Shown piece by piece: positions 1 through 9,898 of a DNA stretch of 64,000 bases. The notes beneath the pieces are model-generated. The model had not been told where the DNA came from. It saw nothing but the letters and a program-made list of their open reading frames with translations, and ran no database searches. Location: contig NZ_JIAG01000008.1 of assembly GCF_000688395.1 (NCBI RefSeq), forward strand, positions 92,170 through 156,169, read 5' to 3'. Source of the DNA: Haematomicrobium sanguinis DSM 21259 (GTDB taxonomy: Bacteria; Actinomycetota; Actinomycetes; Actinomycetales; Micrococcaceae). The number at the start of each line of letters is the position of its first letter. Position 1 is the stretch's first letter. Position numbers and translations under genes: made by a program.

Positions 1-1
1 G

Positions 2-256
2 ATTACCGCAGACGGCACGCAACTCATCCACGTCAAGACCGTGCACGTGGGCCCCGAAGAACTCCTGGTCGCCGCAAAGTTTGCGGTCAAGCCCGGCGCC
101 TCGGGAACCGACATTGCCGAGCACATTAACGCCATTGAGACCCGTATTCGCGAAGCAGTACCCATCGCCAGAATCATTTACCTGGAACCGGATATTTACG
201 GCGCGCAGAACCGCTCCCATGAGGGCGCCGAAATCCCAGCGCCCCAAAAGCCCTAG
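2..256 (+). CDS. Cation diffusion facilitator transporter, C-terminal part (partial)
   Basis: The window opens inside this gene; about 84 C-terminal residues are visible, read from base 2. The segment resembles the cytoplasmic C-terminal domain of CDF metal/proton antiporters, with a VGPEELLVAAK-like strand, a helix ending in an INAIETRIR-type pattern and a final VPIARIIYLEPDIY motif. In CDF proteins this domain dimerises and senses metal. The membrane part lies outside the window, so the metal cannot be inferred. Its stop overlaps the stop of the convergent MFS gene by a few bases, leaving no room for a terminator between them. Confidence 0.75.
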   Translation: MTADGTQLIHVKTVHVGPEELLVAAKFAVKPGASGTDIAEHINAIETRIREAVPIARIIYLEPDIYGAQNRSHEGAEIPAPQKP

Positions 257-1527
257 ACGCTCGCCGCGTGCGGTGACTCCGGACCCGCCGCGTGGTCGGG
301 ATGCGCGGGCATCGGCAACCACCCGCTGATCAGCGCAATCCCGAGACCGACCAACGCCAGTGCCGCCCCCACCAGCGGCGGCGCCTGCAATCCCCACCCG
401 GCCGCAATGACCAGACCGCCCAAATACGCACCCAAAAAGTTGCCAATGTTGAGCGCAGAGTGGTTCAGGGACGCCGCCAGCGAGGGCGCGTGCGGGGCCG
501 CATCCAACAGGCGGCTTTGCAGCGCCGGCACCAGGGAGGAGCCGGTCGCGCCCACGATGAACACGAGCACAAAGGCGAACACCGGGATTGGTATCAGCCA
601 GTTGTACAGGCACAGCACGACGGCCGTCGCGCCCAGAACCAGATACACGGTCCCCATAATGGACCAATCCGCGAGCCGCCCGCCAAGATAATTTCCGCAC
701 ACCATGCCCAGGCCATAGAGCGCCGTAATGATGGGCAGGATGGTATCCGGGAGCTTGGTGACCTGAAGGATCGTCGGCGCGACATAGGTGTACACCGCGA
801 AGAACCCGCCGAAACCGATCGCCCCGGTTGCCAGCGCGAGCCACACCTGAATCTTTCCCAACGCCCCCAGCTCCCGGCGAATGCTCGCCTCGGAGGGAGC
901 AGGCTCATGTGGGACGTACAGCAGCATCATGGCCACACAGAGCGCCGAAATCACCGAGACCACTAAGAACATGGACTGCCACACCGTGTTTTGGCCGAGC
1001 CAGGTGGCCAACGGAACCCCGATCACATTTGCCACGCTCAAGCCCATCATGACCATGGAGATCGCCCACGCGCGCCGGGTCGGCGCAACCAGGGAGGCCG
1101 CCACCACGCCGGCAACCCCAAAGAACGCGCCGTGCGGCAGCCCGGACAGGAAGCGGCTCACCATGAGCAGCGCGTAACTGTCATGGACTAGAAATGACAC
1201 AAAATTGGCCAGCGCATAAAACACCATGAGCCCGACGACCAGCCGTTTGCGCGGCATCTTCGCGCCCACCGCGGCAAACACCGGGGCGCCGACCACGACG
1301 CCGAGCGCATAGGCGGCAATGACGTAACCGGCATTCGCCGTCGACACGCCAAGCGCGCGCTGCATCTCATCGAGCAGACCCATAATGGCGAACTCATTGG
1401 TGCCAATGGCGAAACCGCCGATCGCAAACGCAAAGATCGCCAGTGCCACGTATTTACGGTCAAGAGTGCTCGCGGAATTTAGCAAAAGTACCTCAGCGGG
1501 TGGGGGATGGGTGGCGAAGGAGAGCAT
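253..1527 (-). CDS. MFS transporter, DHA1 / arabinose-efflux-like
   Basis: The product is 424 aa with about 12 hydrophobic segments, the normal size for an MFS antiporter. The first segment reads AIGGFAIGTNEFAIMG, typical of the DHA1 drug/sugar efflux group (AraJ/YdhP-like), followed by a loop with MPRKRL at the helix 2-3 position. It is probably a proton-coupled exporter; the substrate is unknown. The ATG at 1527 is preferred because the open frame further upstream overlaps the NUDIX gene antisense and is not MFS-like. A TTG a few codons inside is also possible. It is divergent from the NUDIX gene across a gap of about 70 bp. Confidence 0.85.
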   Translation of the reverse strand: MLSFATHPPPAEVLLLNSASTLDRKYVALAIFAFAIGGFAIGTNEFAIMGLLDEMQRALGVSTANAGYVIAAYALGVVVGAPVFAAVGAKMPRKRLVVGLMVFYALANFVSFLVHDSYALLMVSRFLSGLPHGAFFGVAGVVAASLVAPTRRAWAISMVMMGLSVANVIGVPLATWLGQNTVWQSMFLVVSVISALCVAMMLLYVPHEPAPSEASIRRELGALGKIQVWLALATGAIGFGGFFAVYTYVAPTILQVTKLPDTILPIITALYGLGMVCGNYLGGRLADWSIMGTVYLVLGATAVVLCLYNWLIPIPVFAFVLVFIVGATGSSLVPALQSRLLDAAPHAPSLAASLNHSALNIGNFLGAYLGGLVIAAGWGLQAPPLVGAALALVGLGIALISGWLPMPAHPDHAAGPESPHAASV

Positions 1528-1597
1528 CGCCGTCGTAATTTTCCAGTGTACGGCGCGGGTGCGCAAGCCTCGCGACCCCGGTACGTAAACTGACACT

Positions 1598-2041
1598 GTG
1601 AACTCTGCCACGATTGCCGTTGTCGGTGCCGCGATTCTCGATTCGCTCGCGAGCCCCACCCGCCTCTTAGCGGCCCGCCGCAGCGCGCCGGAACGCTTGG
1701 CCGGGCAGTGGGAATTCCCCGGCGGCAAGGTGGAGACCGGGGAGTCAGGGCCGGAGGCATTGCGCCGCGAGTTGCGGGAGGAGCTCGGCGTAGATATTGC
1801 GCTGGGCGCCGAGGTGGTGCACCCGGACAGCGAGCTTGGCTGGCCGCTTAGCGCAACGGCAAGCATGCGGGTGTGGCTGTGCGAGATCGCCTCCGGCTCA
1901 CCCGAGCCGCTCGAGGACCACGATGAGTTGCGTTGGGTGCCGCTGGAGGAATTGAAGCACGACGGCGGTGGGTTGCCTTGGATCCCCGCGGACCGTCCCA
2001 TTGTGCTCGCCGTGGTGGATGCCGCGGGTGCACGCGGTTAG
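1598..2041 (+). CDS. NUDIX hydrolase, MutT-like
   Basis: This 147-aa protein has a full NUDIX box: GGKVETGES, then REL and REELGV (GX5EX7REUXEEXGU), with the glutamates that bind Mg2+. It resembles MutT-type (d)NTP pyrophosphatases, which remove 8-oxo-dGTP from the nucleotide pool, but other nucleoside diphosphate substrates cannot be excluded. The start is GTG and no strong ribosome binding site is visible. It is a stand-alone gene between the divergent MFS gene and the convergent VOC gene. Confidence 0.85.
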   Translation: MNSATIAVVGAAILDSLASPTRLLAARRSAPERLAGQWEFPGGKVETGESGPEALRRELREELGVDIALGAEVVHPDSELGWPLSATASMRVWLCEIASGSPEPLEDHDELRWVPLEELKHDGGGLPWIPADRPIVLAVVDAAGARG

Positions 2042-2051
2042 ATATGGGGCG

Positions 2052-2420
2052 CTAGATGCGGTGCCCGAAGCGCAGGAGGTTGCCGTCCGGGTCCACGTGC
2101 GCGCCTTCGCGGCGACCGTAATCGGTGTCTACCGGTAGGCTGACCGGGCTCTCGTACTCAAGGTGCTCGACCACTCGGGTCCACTCCTGGGCAAGGGCAT
2201 CCGCATCATCGACGAGCAGGTATGCGGAGGAGAAGTTTTCCTCCGGGTTAATGTCCGGGGCTTCCCAGAGGTGGAAGCGCGCGTTGTCCCTTTTGACGTA
2301 GGCGTAGGCTTCGTCGCCGTCGTACTTTTCGACGGTGAATCCAAGCGCGGTGTAGTGCTCAATCGCATCTTCAATATTGGAAACGGGGAACACGGGCATG
2401 ATCGCATCAATCTGGGGCAT
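2052..2420 (-). CDS. VOC-family (glyoxalase/bleomycin resistance-like) protein
   Basis: A 122-aa single-module vicinal oxygen chelate protein. It has two beta-alpha-beta-beta-beta repeats, visible as FPVSNIEDAIEHYTALGF at the start and the ending DPDGNLLRFG, the usual signature of bleomycin-resistance-like members. Family members bind drugs as dimers or act as small metal-dependent enzymes. Nothing nearby indicates the ligand. ATG start at 2420; convergent with the NUDIX gene 10 bp away. Confidence 0.8.
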   Translation of the reverse strand: MPQIDAIMPVFPVSNIEDAIEHYTALGFTVEKYDGDEAYAYVKRDNARFHLWEAPDINPEENFSSAYLLVDDADALAQEWTRVVEHLEYESPVSLPVDTDYGRREGAHVDPDGNLLRFGHRI

Positions 2421-2476
2421 ACCTGAAGCCTATAAGTGCTTGGGGCAATGTGAAAGCACCACTACACTGGGGTTCC

Positions 2477-3091
2477 GTGATTCTTCTGAGCGGATTTGAA
2501 CCTTTCGGTGCCGATTCCACCAACCCGTCCCGGGATGCGGCGCGGCTGGCGGCCCACCTGTTGCGGGCAGAGGGGCTGGACGCGCAGGCCGTGGAACTGC
2601 CGGTGGTTTTTAGCGAGGCCGGGCGAATGCTGGCGGCGGAGGTGTCCCGGCTCGCACCCGATGTGGTTATCGCTACCGGTTTGGCCGCCGGGCGGCAGGC
2701 GATGTCGATTGAGCGCGTCGCGGTGAACCTGATTGATGCGCGCATTCCGGACAATGCCGGGGCGCAACCCCTGGACGAGCCGGTGGTTGCCGGCGCAGAC
2801 AATGCGTATTTTTCGACGTTGCCGGTCAAGGCCGCCGTGCTGGCGATGCGGGAGGCCGGTATCCCGGTCGAAGCGTCGATGAGCGCCGGGACCTATGTGT
2901 GTAACGCGCTCTTTTACCAGTTGCAGCACGCGCTCGCCGGGGCCTCGGTCGCGTCCGGTTTTGTGCACGTGCCGCCCGTCGCGGCGATGGAGGTGGAAAC
3001 CATGGCGCGCGGGTTAGCGCTGATTGCCCGCAGTGCCCTGGAGCGGCGCGGACATGCCGACGAAAGGTTGAGCACCGGCAGCGAAGAGTGA
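2477..3091 (+). CDS. pcp: Pyroglutamyl-peptidase I
   Basis: Removes N-terminal pyroglutamate from peptides (cysteine peptidase family C15, cytosolic). The N-terminus LLSGFEPFGADSTNPS matches the family signature, GTYVCNALFYQL holds the catalytic cysteine and GFVHVPP the catalytic histidine. The GTG at 2477 gives 204 aa starting one residue before LLSGFEPF, which fits the family; a GTG at 2450 would add nine unrelated residues. A GGGG stretch lies just upstream of the chosen start. The symbol follows the conventional family name. Confidence 0.9.
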   Translation: MILLSGFEPFGADSTNPSRDAARLAAHLLRAEGLDAQAVELPVVFSEAGRMLAAEVSRLAPDVVIATGLAAGRQAMSIERVAVNLIDARIPDNAGAQPLDEPVVAGADNAYFSTLPVKAAVLAMREAGIPVEASMSAGTYVCNALFYQLQHALAGASVASGFVHVPPVAAMEVETMARGLALIARSALERRGHADERLSTGSEE

Positions 3092-3120
3092 TGGACTCCG
3101 GACGCGGTGTCTCTGAGGCG

Positions 3121-3771
3121 TTAGCTCAGTGCAAAGGTGACCTGGATGGCCGCCGTCGTTTCGCTCTCGCCCGGGGCGAACTCGGCGGAGGCGAGCATCT
3201 TACCCATGGGGATCGGTCCGCTCGGTGCGGCATTCGTGGAAATCGCCAGCGGAGCGCCGAGGGTTTTGCCGGCGAGACCGGCGAGGTACTCGCCCTGTGC
3301 AACGGCGTTCTCCCACGCCGCCGCTTGCGCCTGCTGGTACGCGGCCGCGTCATCGTCTAGAGCATAGGACAGCGAATCCAGGCGCAAATCATTGTTGACC
3401 AGCGCGAAGACCTTTTCAATAGTGTCGCTCTGATCGGTTTTGAGGCGCACCTGAAGCTGGTGTGTGGCCAGGTAGCCGTCCACCACGTTGCCCTTGCCTT
3501 CCACCCATTGCATGTTCGCGTTGACGTTCGCGTTGGTGGTTTTGACCCGGTTGGCCGGGATGCTGAGCGTGGCGAGCTCGGAGAGGAACCGTGCGGAAAT
3601 CTCGGTGGAACCCTGGTAGGCGCCCAGCGCATCGGGTGCCTTCGATTCGATCGTGAACCGCACAATAATGGCGTCCGGAACGGACGCCGCACTGCCAGCC
3701 CCCGTCACGGTGAGGGTTTCCGGGGAGGGGGCAACGCCGTCGTACTTCTCTGTGGTGGAAGAATTAGTCAT
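3121..3771 (-). CDS. SIMPL (DUF541) domain protein
   Basis: A 216-aa protein with the SIMPL fold: an early LTVTGAGSAASVPDAIIVRFTIE strand pair and a C-terminal ATAGQEL-like region where families such as BP26/OMP28 assemble. No signal peptide is seen at this start, unlike periplasmic SIMPL proteins of Gram-negatives, so it may be cytoplasmic. The ATG at 3771 is chosen for its GAGAGGAAA ribosome binding site; an upstream start at 3846 is possible but lacks one. Function in actinobacteria is unknown. Confidence 0.75.
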   Translation of the reverse strand: MTNSSTTEKYDGVAPSPETLTVTGAGSAASVPDAIIVRFTIESKAPDALGAYQGSTEISARFLSELATLSIPANRVKTTNANVNANMQWVEGKGNVVDGYLATHQLQVRLKTDQSDTIEKVFALVNNDLRLDSLSYALDDDAAAYQQAQAAAWENAVAQGEYLAGLAGKTLGAPLAISTNAAPSGPIPMGKMLASAEFAPGESETTAAIQVTFALS

Positions 3772-3908
3772 TTTTTCCTCTCGGCATGGCGGGTGTTCAC
3801 TGCTAGGGTCAATGGTATTGCCCCTCGGTGCGATTTGCCTGGGCAATTGCAGGACAAGCAGCGTTCCTATTCCAGTACAACCAGGTAACAGCGGATTCAG
3901 GAGGAATC

Positions 3909-4913
3909 ATGGACGGTTGGATTTGGGCACTTCTTATTATTGTCGCGATCGTGGTCATTGGAGTGATCGTGTGGTCCCTCGCCGCTAAGAATCGGGGGGC
4001 GAATTCCTCGGATGCGTCGCGGACGGACTCGGATGGCGGTGCGCCCGTGGGCGGTGTTCCCGGTGCTGGAATTGGTGCCGTGGAAGGAACGGTGGCCGGT
4101 GTGGGTGGCGGTGCTACTGCCGCGGCCGGAGCGACTGCCGCAGGAATGGGCGCCGCAGCGGGTGGCGTGTTCGCCGCCGATGCCGCCCGCCGGAATGACG
4201 AAGTGGACGTCGAGAGCGAGTCGGTGATTGTCGAATCCGATGAACCGGCCGGTTCCCATTCGGCCGAGGATGAGTTGGAGCCGCAAGCCGTGCCCACCCG
4301 CATGGACGATTCCGCATACGACGCTCCGGCGAACGAGGCGGAGAGCGTTGGACTCGTGGAGGAATCTACGCAAACCGGGCAGAGCGAAGCCTCAACATTC
4401 AGCGTCGATCAAAGCGGTTCGGTGGATGCGGAGAGCTACGATCCTGACCGGGAGCCAGCCGAGTACGTTGGCGAGGGGTCGGCGTCGAGTGTGACCTTTG
4501 AGTCAGATTTGAGCGGTGACGAATCGGCCCCCGCGGATTCGGTGCCATTGCCGCCAACTGGATCCGCAGAATTTGCGGAACCGACCTTGGCCGAGCCGAC
4601 GCTTGACGTGCCCGAGGGCACCGTTGCGTCGCCTGAACTCGGCGAAGAGGCCGCGGTCGAAACCGAGTCCAGTGTGTATGTTTCTGGTGTCGACGGCAAT
4701 GTCGAGTCGGTGGATCAGGTGCTTGGCGATGTGAGTACGCCGAGCGTTGACGAGCTGATCGCCGAGGCCGAGTCGAAGGATTCTGCCGTGCGCGAGACCT
4801 TGGCGGGCGCCCAAACCGGAGAGGCTCCGGTCGAGGACCTGTCTGAGGGCGCCGATGCTGATGCTGCAGGTGGTGCTGATACGCCGAACCGAGAAGAGGA
4901 ACCTCCGCGTTGA
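3909..4913 (+). CDS. Single-pass membrane protein with long acidic low-complexity tail
   Basis: I do not recognise this 334-aa protein. It begins MDGWIWALLIIVAIVVIGV, one strong transmembrane helix, followed by a short basic AAKNRG stretch. Next comes a Gly/Ala-rich segment (about residues 45-100), then some 230 residues rich in Glu, Asp, Ser, Ala and Val with almost no Lys or Arg. The positive residues after the helix suggest a cytoplasmic, disordered, highly acidic tail. AGGAGG stands seven bases before the ATG. Its stop overlaps the TTG start of the GNAT gene, so the two are probably translationally coupled. Confidence 0.7.
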   Translation: MDGWIWALLIIVAIVVIGVIVWSLAAKNRGANSSDASRTDSDGGAPVGGVPGAGIGAVEGTVAGVGGGATAAAGATAAGMGAAAGGVFAADAARRNDEVDVESESVIVESDEPAGSHSAEDELEPQAVPTRMDDSAYDAPANEAESVGLVEESTQTGQSEASTFSVDQSGSVDAESYDPDREPAEYVGEGSASSVTFESDLSGDESAPADSVPLPPTGSAEFAEPTLAEPTLDVPEGTVASPELGEEAAVETESSVYVSGVDGNVESVDQVLGDVSTPSVDELIAEAESKDSAVRETLAGAQTGEAPVEDLSEGADADAAGGADTPNREEEPPR

Positions 4914-5443
4914 TCTATCCCGAGCGCATTACGATCGATGAGTTTGAATTGATTGCAATGGGCACCGACGAGGGCCTTCTCGATGCTGAATCGCAGCTTG
5001 AGGTGGCCCTCGCTCGTACCCCGGACGTTCCGCGCTGGACGTATTATCCTGCCGATTTGACCGTGGAACGGGCCCGTGTTCGGGTAGAGCGATCCGGTGA
5101 GATGTTTCGCGAGGGGCGCTCTGTGCGTTACGGGCTATGGGTAGATGGCGTAGCGCAGGGGACCGTCGGTTTCGGTGTTGGCGGAGAGGTGGATGGTGGG
5201 TCCACGTTCTACTCGCTCCTCGAATCCGCGCGCGGACGTGGTTACGTCTCGCGAAGCGTGTTGAAATTTGCGGAGCTATTGCGGGCCGAGGGGGTCAGGG
5301 ACTTCTGGCTCATGACGATTGAAGGCAACGAGGCAAGCGAAAGGATCGCGCGGCGGCTTGGCTTTGAGCCCGCAGGCGAGACCAGCGAGGAATATCAGGG
5401 CCGCACATTGCAGATCAACAAGTGGAAACTCGAGTTGTCCTAA
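4910..5443 (+). CDS. GNAT-family N-acetyltransferase (RimJ/RimL-like)
   Basis: A 177-aa acetyl-CoA-dependent acyltransferase-like protein. The acetyl-CoA-binding motif is visible as the ARGRGYVSRSVLKFAE segment (the R/Q-x-x-G-x-G/A loop), followed by a VNxxN-like strand (TIEGNEASERIARRLGFEPAGE), typical of the RimJ/RimL subgroup that acetylates protein N-termini or small amines. Substrate unknown. The start is TTG, overlapping the stop of the upstream membrane protein gene, with AGAGGA nine bases ahead, which supports coupled translation. Confidence 0.8.
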   Translation: MIYPERITIDEFELIAMGTDEGLLDAESQLEVALARTPDVPRWTYYPADLTVERARVRVERSGEMFREGRSVRYGLWVDGVAQGTVGFGVGGEVDGGSTFYSLLESARGRGYVSRSVLKFAELLRAEGVRDFWLMTIEGNEASERIARRLGFEPAGETSEEYQGRTLQINKWKLELS

Positions 5444-5459
5444 GCTCCGCCGCGCGGAT

Positions 5460-6083
5460 CTAGGTTTCGTCTAGGTACTCCAGCACTCTCGACGTTACGT
5501 CGTCAACGACTCCCAGTGTCTCTTTCCATTTGCCCGGAACGATGAAAGCGTGGTTAACGCCGGAAAACGCAAGAATGTCGCAGCCTGTGTCTCGCGCATC
5601 GACTTCGCTCCACGACAGATCGTCGAGTTCGGTGCCGACCAATAATTGTGGACGGTCCATTGACCGGAGTGCGCCGGAGACGGAAGTGTCTCCCCACGAG
5701 GCACTAATGAGTGGCGTTAGCCACACACCGTACATCTGTTTGGGGGCCGCCCAAGCCGCCAAAAGGGTGCTGATCGACTTGGTGATCAGGAGAAGCCTGC
5801 GCGGCTGCCCAAAATTCGCCAGGGCAAACTCCACGGCCCGCTCGGCCACGCGCTCCACGAAGTCGACGGCGTCGGCTCGCGTCTGGAGTTTCGGGAAATC
5901 CCACGACACCTCAATGATCCGCCAGCCCGAGTCGGCGAGAGCCTGCTTCAGAAACGTCATCACCGGCATCGTTGTTGGGTAGTTCTGGCCGGGAAACATG
6001 AGGCATACGCCTCCGTGCGCGGACATAGGGCGAAAAAAGCTCTCGGAGATCGTGAAGTTTTCGCTTGTTGCGTGGGACTCCAT
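5460..6083 (-). CDS. Alpha/beta-hydrolase-like protein
   Basis: A 207-aa protein. LMFPGQNYPTTMPVM near residue 30 resembles the first beta strand and oxyanion loop of an alpha/beta hydrolase, LLLITKSISTLLA occupies the nucleophile-elbow position (Lys-Ser-Ile-Ser in place of the usual GxSxG), and GVNHAFIVPG near the C-terminus supplies the candidate histidine. The degenerate elbow makes catalysis uncertain. It reads away from pheS across 248 bp that contain a structured repeat. Confidence 0.6.
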   Translation of the reverse strand: MESHATSENFTISESFFRPMSAHGGVCLMFPGQNYPTTMPVMTFLKQALADSGWRIIEVSWDFPKLQTRADAVDFVERVAERAVEFALANFGQPRRLLLITKSISTLLAAWAAPKQMYGVWLTPLISASWGDTSVSGALRSMDRPQLLVGTELDDLSWSEVDARDTGCDILAFSGVNHAFIVPGKWKETLGVVDDVTSRVLEYLDET

Positions 6084-6110
6084 GCGCCAAGTTTAGGCGC
6101 GGCGCCGCAA

Positions 6111-6207
6111 TTTCTGCACAACTTTGAATCTGGGCCTCGGCGTTTGCCCTAGTCAGCGGAACTCCTCTTCCACAGTTGATCCCAGATCGGGTCAAAGTTG
6201 TGCGAAA
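6111..6207 (-). repeat. Structured inverted-repeat element with CTGACTAGG core (third copy)
   Basis: A 97-bp element in the pheS upstream region. Outer arms GCACAACTTTGA (6116-6127) and its complement (6192-6203) pair perfectly; after a 4-base bulge a second stem pairs ATCTGGG (6128-6134) with 6181-6187. Read on the minus strand the middle carries CTGACTAGG (complement of 6148-6156), the same 9-mer at nearly the same offset as in the elements at 9899-10011 and 10907-11018. Arm sequences differ between copies while pairing is kept, which suggests selection for structure. No known family recognised. Confidence 0.6.
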
Positions 6208-6240
6208 ACGGTGAGTGAGATGCCCGTCCGTCACCGTTTT
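6205..6240 (+). promoter_or_regulatory. Hairpin in the pheS leader
   Basis: AAAACGGTGA (6205-6214) pairs with 6231-6240 around a 16-base loop, about 90 bp before the pheS start. It could be a leader hairpin or part of an attenuator, but no Phe-rich leader peptide, T-box or clear U-run was seen. It abuts the structured repeat at 6111-6207. Confidence 0.35.
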
Positions 6241-6325
6241 GGTGCCAACTGTACGAAATCCATAAACTGAAGTGGCGTCGTCGTGCATCAACGCCGCGCC
6301 GCGCACCCGCCACCCAACTATGTAG

Positions 6326-7372
<1,047 letters not shown>

Positions 7373-7374
7373 GA

Positions 7375-9891
7375 ATGCGAATTCCACTGTCATGGTTGCG
7401 CGAATACGTTGACCTGCCCGAAGACGCGACCGCCGAGGGACTGCTCGCGGACTTGATCAAGGTCGGTATCGAGGAAGAGGCGATCCACCGTCCCTCCGAC
7501 GAATTGCACGGGCCCATTGTGGTTGGCCAGGTGCTCTCATTGGAGAAAGAGGAAGCGTCCAACGGCAAGACCATCAACTGGACGCAGGTGCGCGTGGCGC
7601 CCGAGGGCGAGCAGGCCGCCGACGGCGGCGCGGACGTTCGCGGCATCGTCTGCGGGGCGCACAATTTCGTCGAAGGGGACAAGGTTGTCGTCACACTGCC
7701 CGGCGCGGTGCTCCCAGGCGACTTCCGCATCGCCGCCCGGAAAACCTACGGGCACGTCTCCGACGGCATGATCGCCTCGGTGCGCGAGCTCGGTATCGGC
7801 GAGGACCACGACGGCATCCTCGTACTCTCCACACTGGGCCTTGACCCGGAAGTCGGCACCGACGCGCTCGAGCTCTTGGGGCTGGGCGACGAAGCCGCCG
7901 AGGTCGAAATCACTCCCGACCGCGGCTACCAGCTCTCCCTGCGCGGCATCGCCCGCTCCTACACCCAGGTTCATGACGAGCCGTTCAACGATCCGGCCGA
8001 CGCCATCGACACGCCCGCCTCTCTCACCGGCGGGTACGAGGTGCGCATCGAAGACAGCGCCCCGATCTACGGCAACCCGGGCGCGTCCCGTTTCGTCGCG
8101 CGCACGGTCCGCGGAATCGACCCCACCCGCCCGACGCCGACCTGGATGTCCGCGCGCTTGCGTCTGGCCGGAATCCGTTCCATTTCGCTACCGGTCGACA
8201 TCTCCAACTACGTCATGCTGGAACTCGGCCAGCCGCTTCACTTCTACGACCTCGCGAAACTGAGCGGCCCGATCGTGGTCCGCCGCGCCACCGAGGGCGA
8301 ACGCATCACCACGCTGGATGACAAGGACCGCGCGCTCTCGACCGAAGACCTGCTCATCACCGACGACTCCGGAGCCATCGGCATCGCCGGGGTCATGGGC
8401 GGGGCGAGCACCGAAGTCTCAGATACCACCACCGACGTGCTCATCGAGGCCGCGACCATCGACACCGTCTCGATTGGCCGCACGCGCCGCCGCCACAAAT
8501 TGCCCTCCGAGGCGTCCAAGCGTTTCGAACGCGGCGTCGACCCGCTGATCGCGCCCGTCGCCGCCCAACGCGCCGCGAATCTGCTGGCCGAGTTGGCGGG
8601 CGGGGACATCGACCCGGCTGGAACCGACGCCGGCGAGGTCAAGGCGCCCATCGCCGTCGTGCTTCCTGAAGGCTATCCGTCCGCGACCTTTGGCGCGGAG
8701 CTAACGGTTGCGGAGGTGGAGCGCGCGCTCACCAAAATGGGGGCGACGTTCCAGAAGAACGACGGCGGATGGCTGGTTTCTCCGCCCAGCTGGCGTCCCG
8801 ATGTTCTCGCCAAGGAGGACCTGGCGGAGGATATTGCGGTGCTGGTGGGGTATGACCGGATTCCCTCGCGTCTGCCGGTGCCGCCGGCCGGGCGCGGATA
8901 CACGCGCGAGCAGAAGCAGCGGCGGTTGGTGTCGCAGTCCTTGGCGGATGCCGGGCTGGTCGAGGTGATTACGCTGCCGTTTGTGTCCGAGAGCGCCAAT
9001 GAGGTGTTTGGGCCGGATGGGGCGGTTTCGCTGAAGCTCGCGAATCCGATCAGCGCCGAGTTCGGGTTTTTGCGCCAGTCGGTGCTGCCCGGTCTTGCCG
9101 AGGCGGCGCGGCGAAACGTGGCGCGCGGATTCAAGGATCTGGCGCTGTTTGAAAGCGGACTCGTGTTCTTGGGTACTGGGGAGGACGGGAGCGAGTTGCT
9201 GCCGCCGCTCGGTGCCAAGCCAGCCGATGAGGTTTTGGCCGAGTTGGAGGACTCGATCCCGCCGCAGCCGCGCATGGTGGGCGGGCTGCTCGCCGGACAT
9301 GCCGCGGCTAGTGCGCCGGGTGTGTCCGCGCGTGAATGGGACTGGGCGGATGCGCTGGATTATGCGCGGATGGTCGGTCAGGTTCTAGGCGTGGATCTTG
9401 TGGTTTCCCAGGGGTCGCATGCGGCGTTCCATCCGGGGCGGACCGCGTCCCTGGCGCTACCCTCCGGTGCGGTGGTTGGTGTGGCCGGGGAGTTGCACCC
9501 AAACGTGGTCAAGGCCGAGGGGCTGCCGGCGCGTGCCGCCGCGTTCGAGGTGGATCTGGATGCGGTCATCGAGGCGTCGCCGGATGTGATCGTGGCGCGG
9601 TCGCTGTCCGGGTACCCGGTGGCGACGCAGGATGTGGCGTTGATCGTGGATGCGGGGTTGCCCTCGGGTAAGGTCGAGGCTACGCTGCGCGAGGGGGCGG
9701 GGGAGTTGCTGGAATCCGTGCACCTCTTTGACGACTATCGCGGCGCGGGGATTGATGAGGGGAAGAAGTCGCTGGCGTTTGGGCTCGTGTTCCGGGCGGC
9801 GGATAGGACCTTGACCGCGGATGAGGCGTCCGAAGCGCGGTCTGCGGCGGTGGCACTGGCCGGAGAGCGGCACGGGGCGGTGCAGCGGTAG
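7375..9891 (+). CDS. pheT: Phenylalanine-tRNA ligase beta subunit
   Basis: The 838-aa structural, editing and tRNA-binding partner of PheS. Domains in order: N-terminal MRIPLSWLREYVDLP, a tRNA-binding OB domain (about 40-165), the B3/B4 editing domain (about 220-420), B5 (about 425-495), a catalytic-like core, and a C-terminal ferredoxin-like anticodon-binding domain beginning near SLSGYPVATQDVALIVD. Full length for an actinobacterial enzyme. Codon use shifts toward more GTG/GGG in its last third but the frame is intact. A structured repeat starts 7 bp after the stop and could serve as a terminator. Confidence 0.97.
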   Translation: MRIPLSWLREYVDLPEDATAEGLLADLIKVGIEEEAIHRPSDELHGPIVVGQVLSLEKEEASNGKTINWTQVRVAPEGEQAADGGADVRGIVCGAHNFVEGDKVVVTLPGAVLPGDFRIAARKTYGHVSDGMIASVRELGIGEDHDGILVLSTLGLDPEVGTDALELLGLGDEAAEVEITPDRGYQLSLRGIARSYTQVHDEPFNDPADAIDTPASLTGGYEVRIEDSAPIYGNPGASRFVARTVRGIDPTRPTPTWMSARLRLAGIRSISLPVDISNYVMLELGQPLHFYDLAKLSGPIVVRRATEGERITTLDDKDRALSTEDLLITDDSGAIGIAGVMGGASTEVSDTTTDVLIEAATIDTVSIGRTRRRHKLPSEASKRFERGVDPLIAPVAAQRAANLLAELAGGDIDPAGTDAGEVKAPIAVVLPEGYPSATFGAELTVAEVERALTKMGATFQKNDGGWLVSPPSWRPDVLAKEDLAEDIAVLVGYDRIPSRLPVPPAGRGYTREQKQRRLVSQSLADAGLVEVITLPFVSESANEVFGPDGAVSLKLANPISAEFGFLRQSVLPGLAEAARRNVARGFKDLALFESGLVFLGTGEDGSELLPPLGAKPADEVLAELEDSIPPQPRMVGGLLAGHAAASAPGVSAREWDWADALDYARMVGQVLGVDLVVSQGSHAAFHPGRTASLALPSGAVVGVAGELHPNVVKAEGLPARAAAFEVDLDAVIEASPDVIVARSLSGYPVATQDVALIVDAGLPSGKVEATLREGAGELLESVHLFDDYRGAGIDEGKKSLAFGLVFRAADRTLTADEASEARSAAVALAGERHGAVQR

Positions 9892-9898
9892 CTTTCGG

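Noticed and set aside
1528..2001. Long N-terminal extension of the MFS gene
   Set aside because: It runs antisense to the NUDIX gene, is not hydrophobic and has no MFS similarity.
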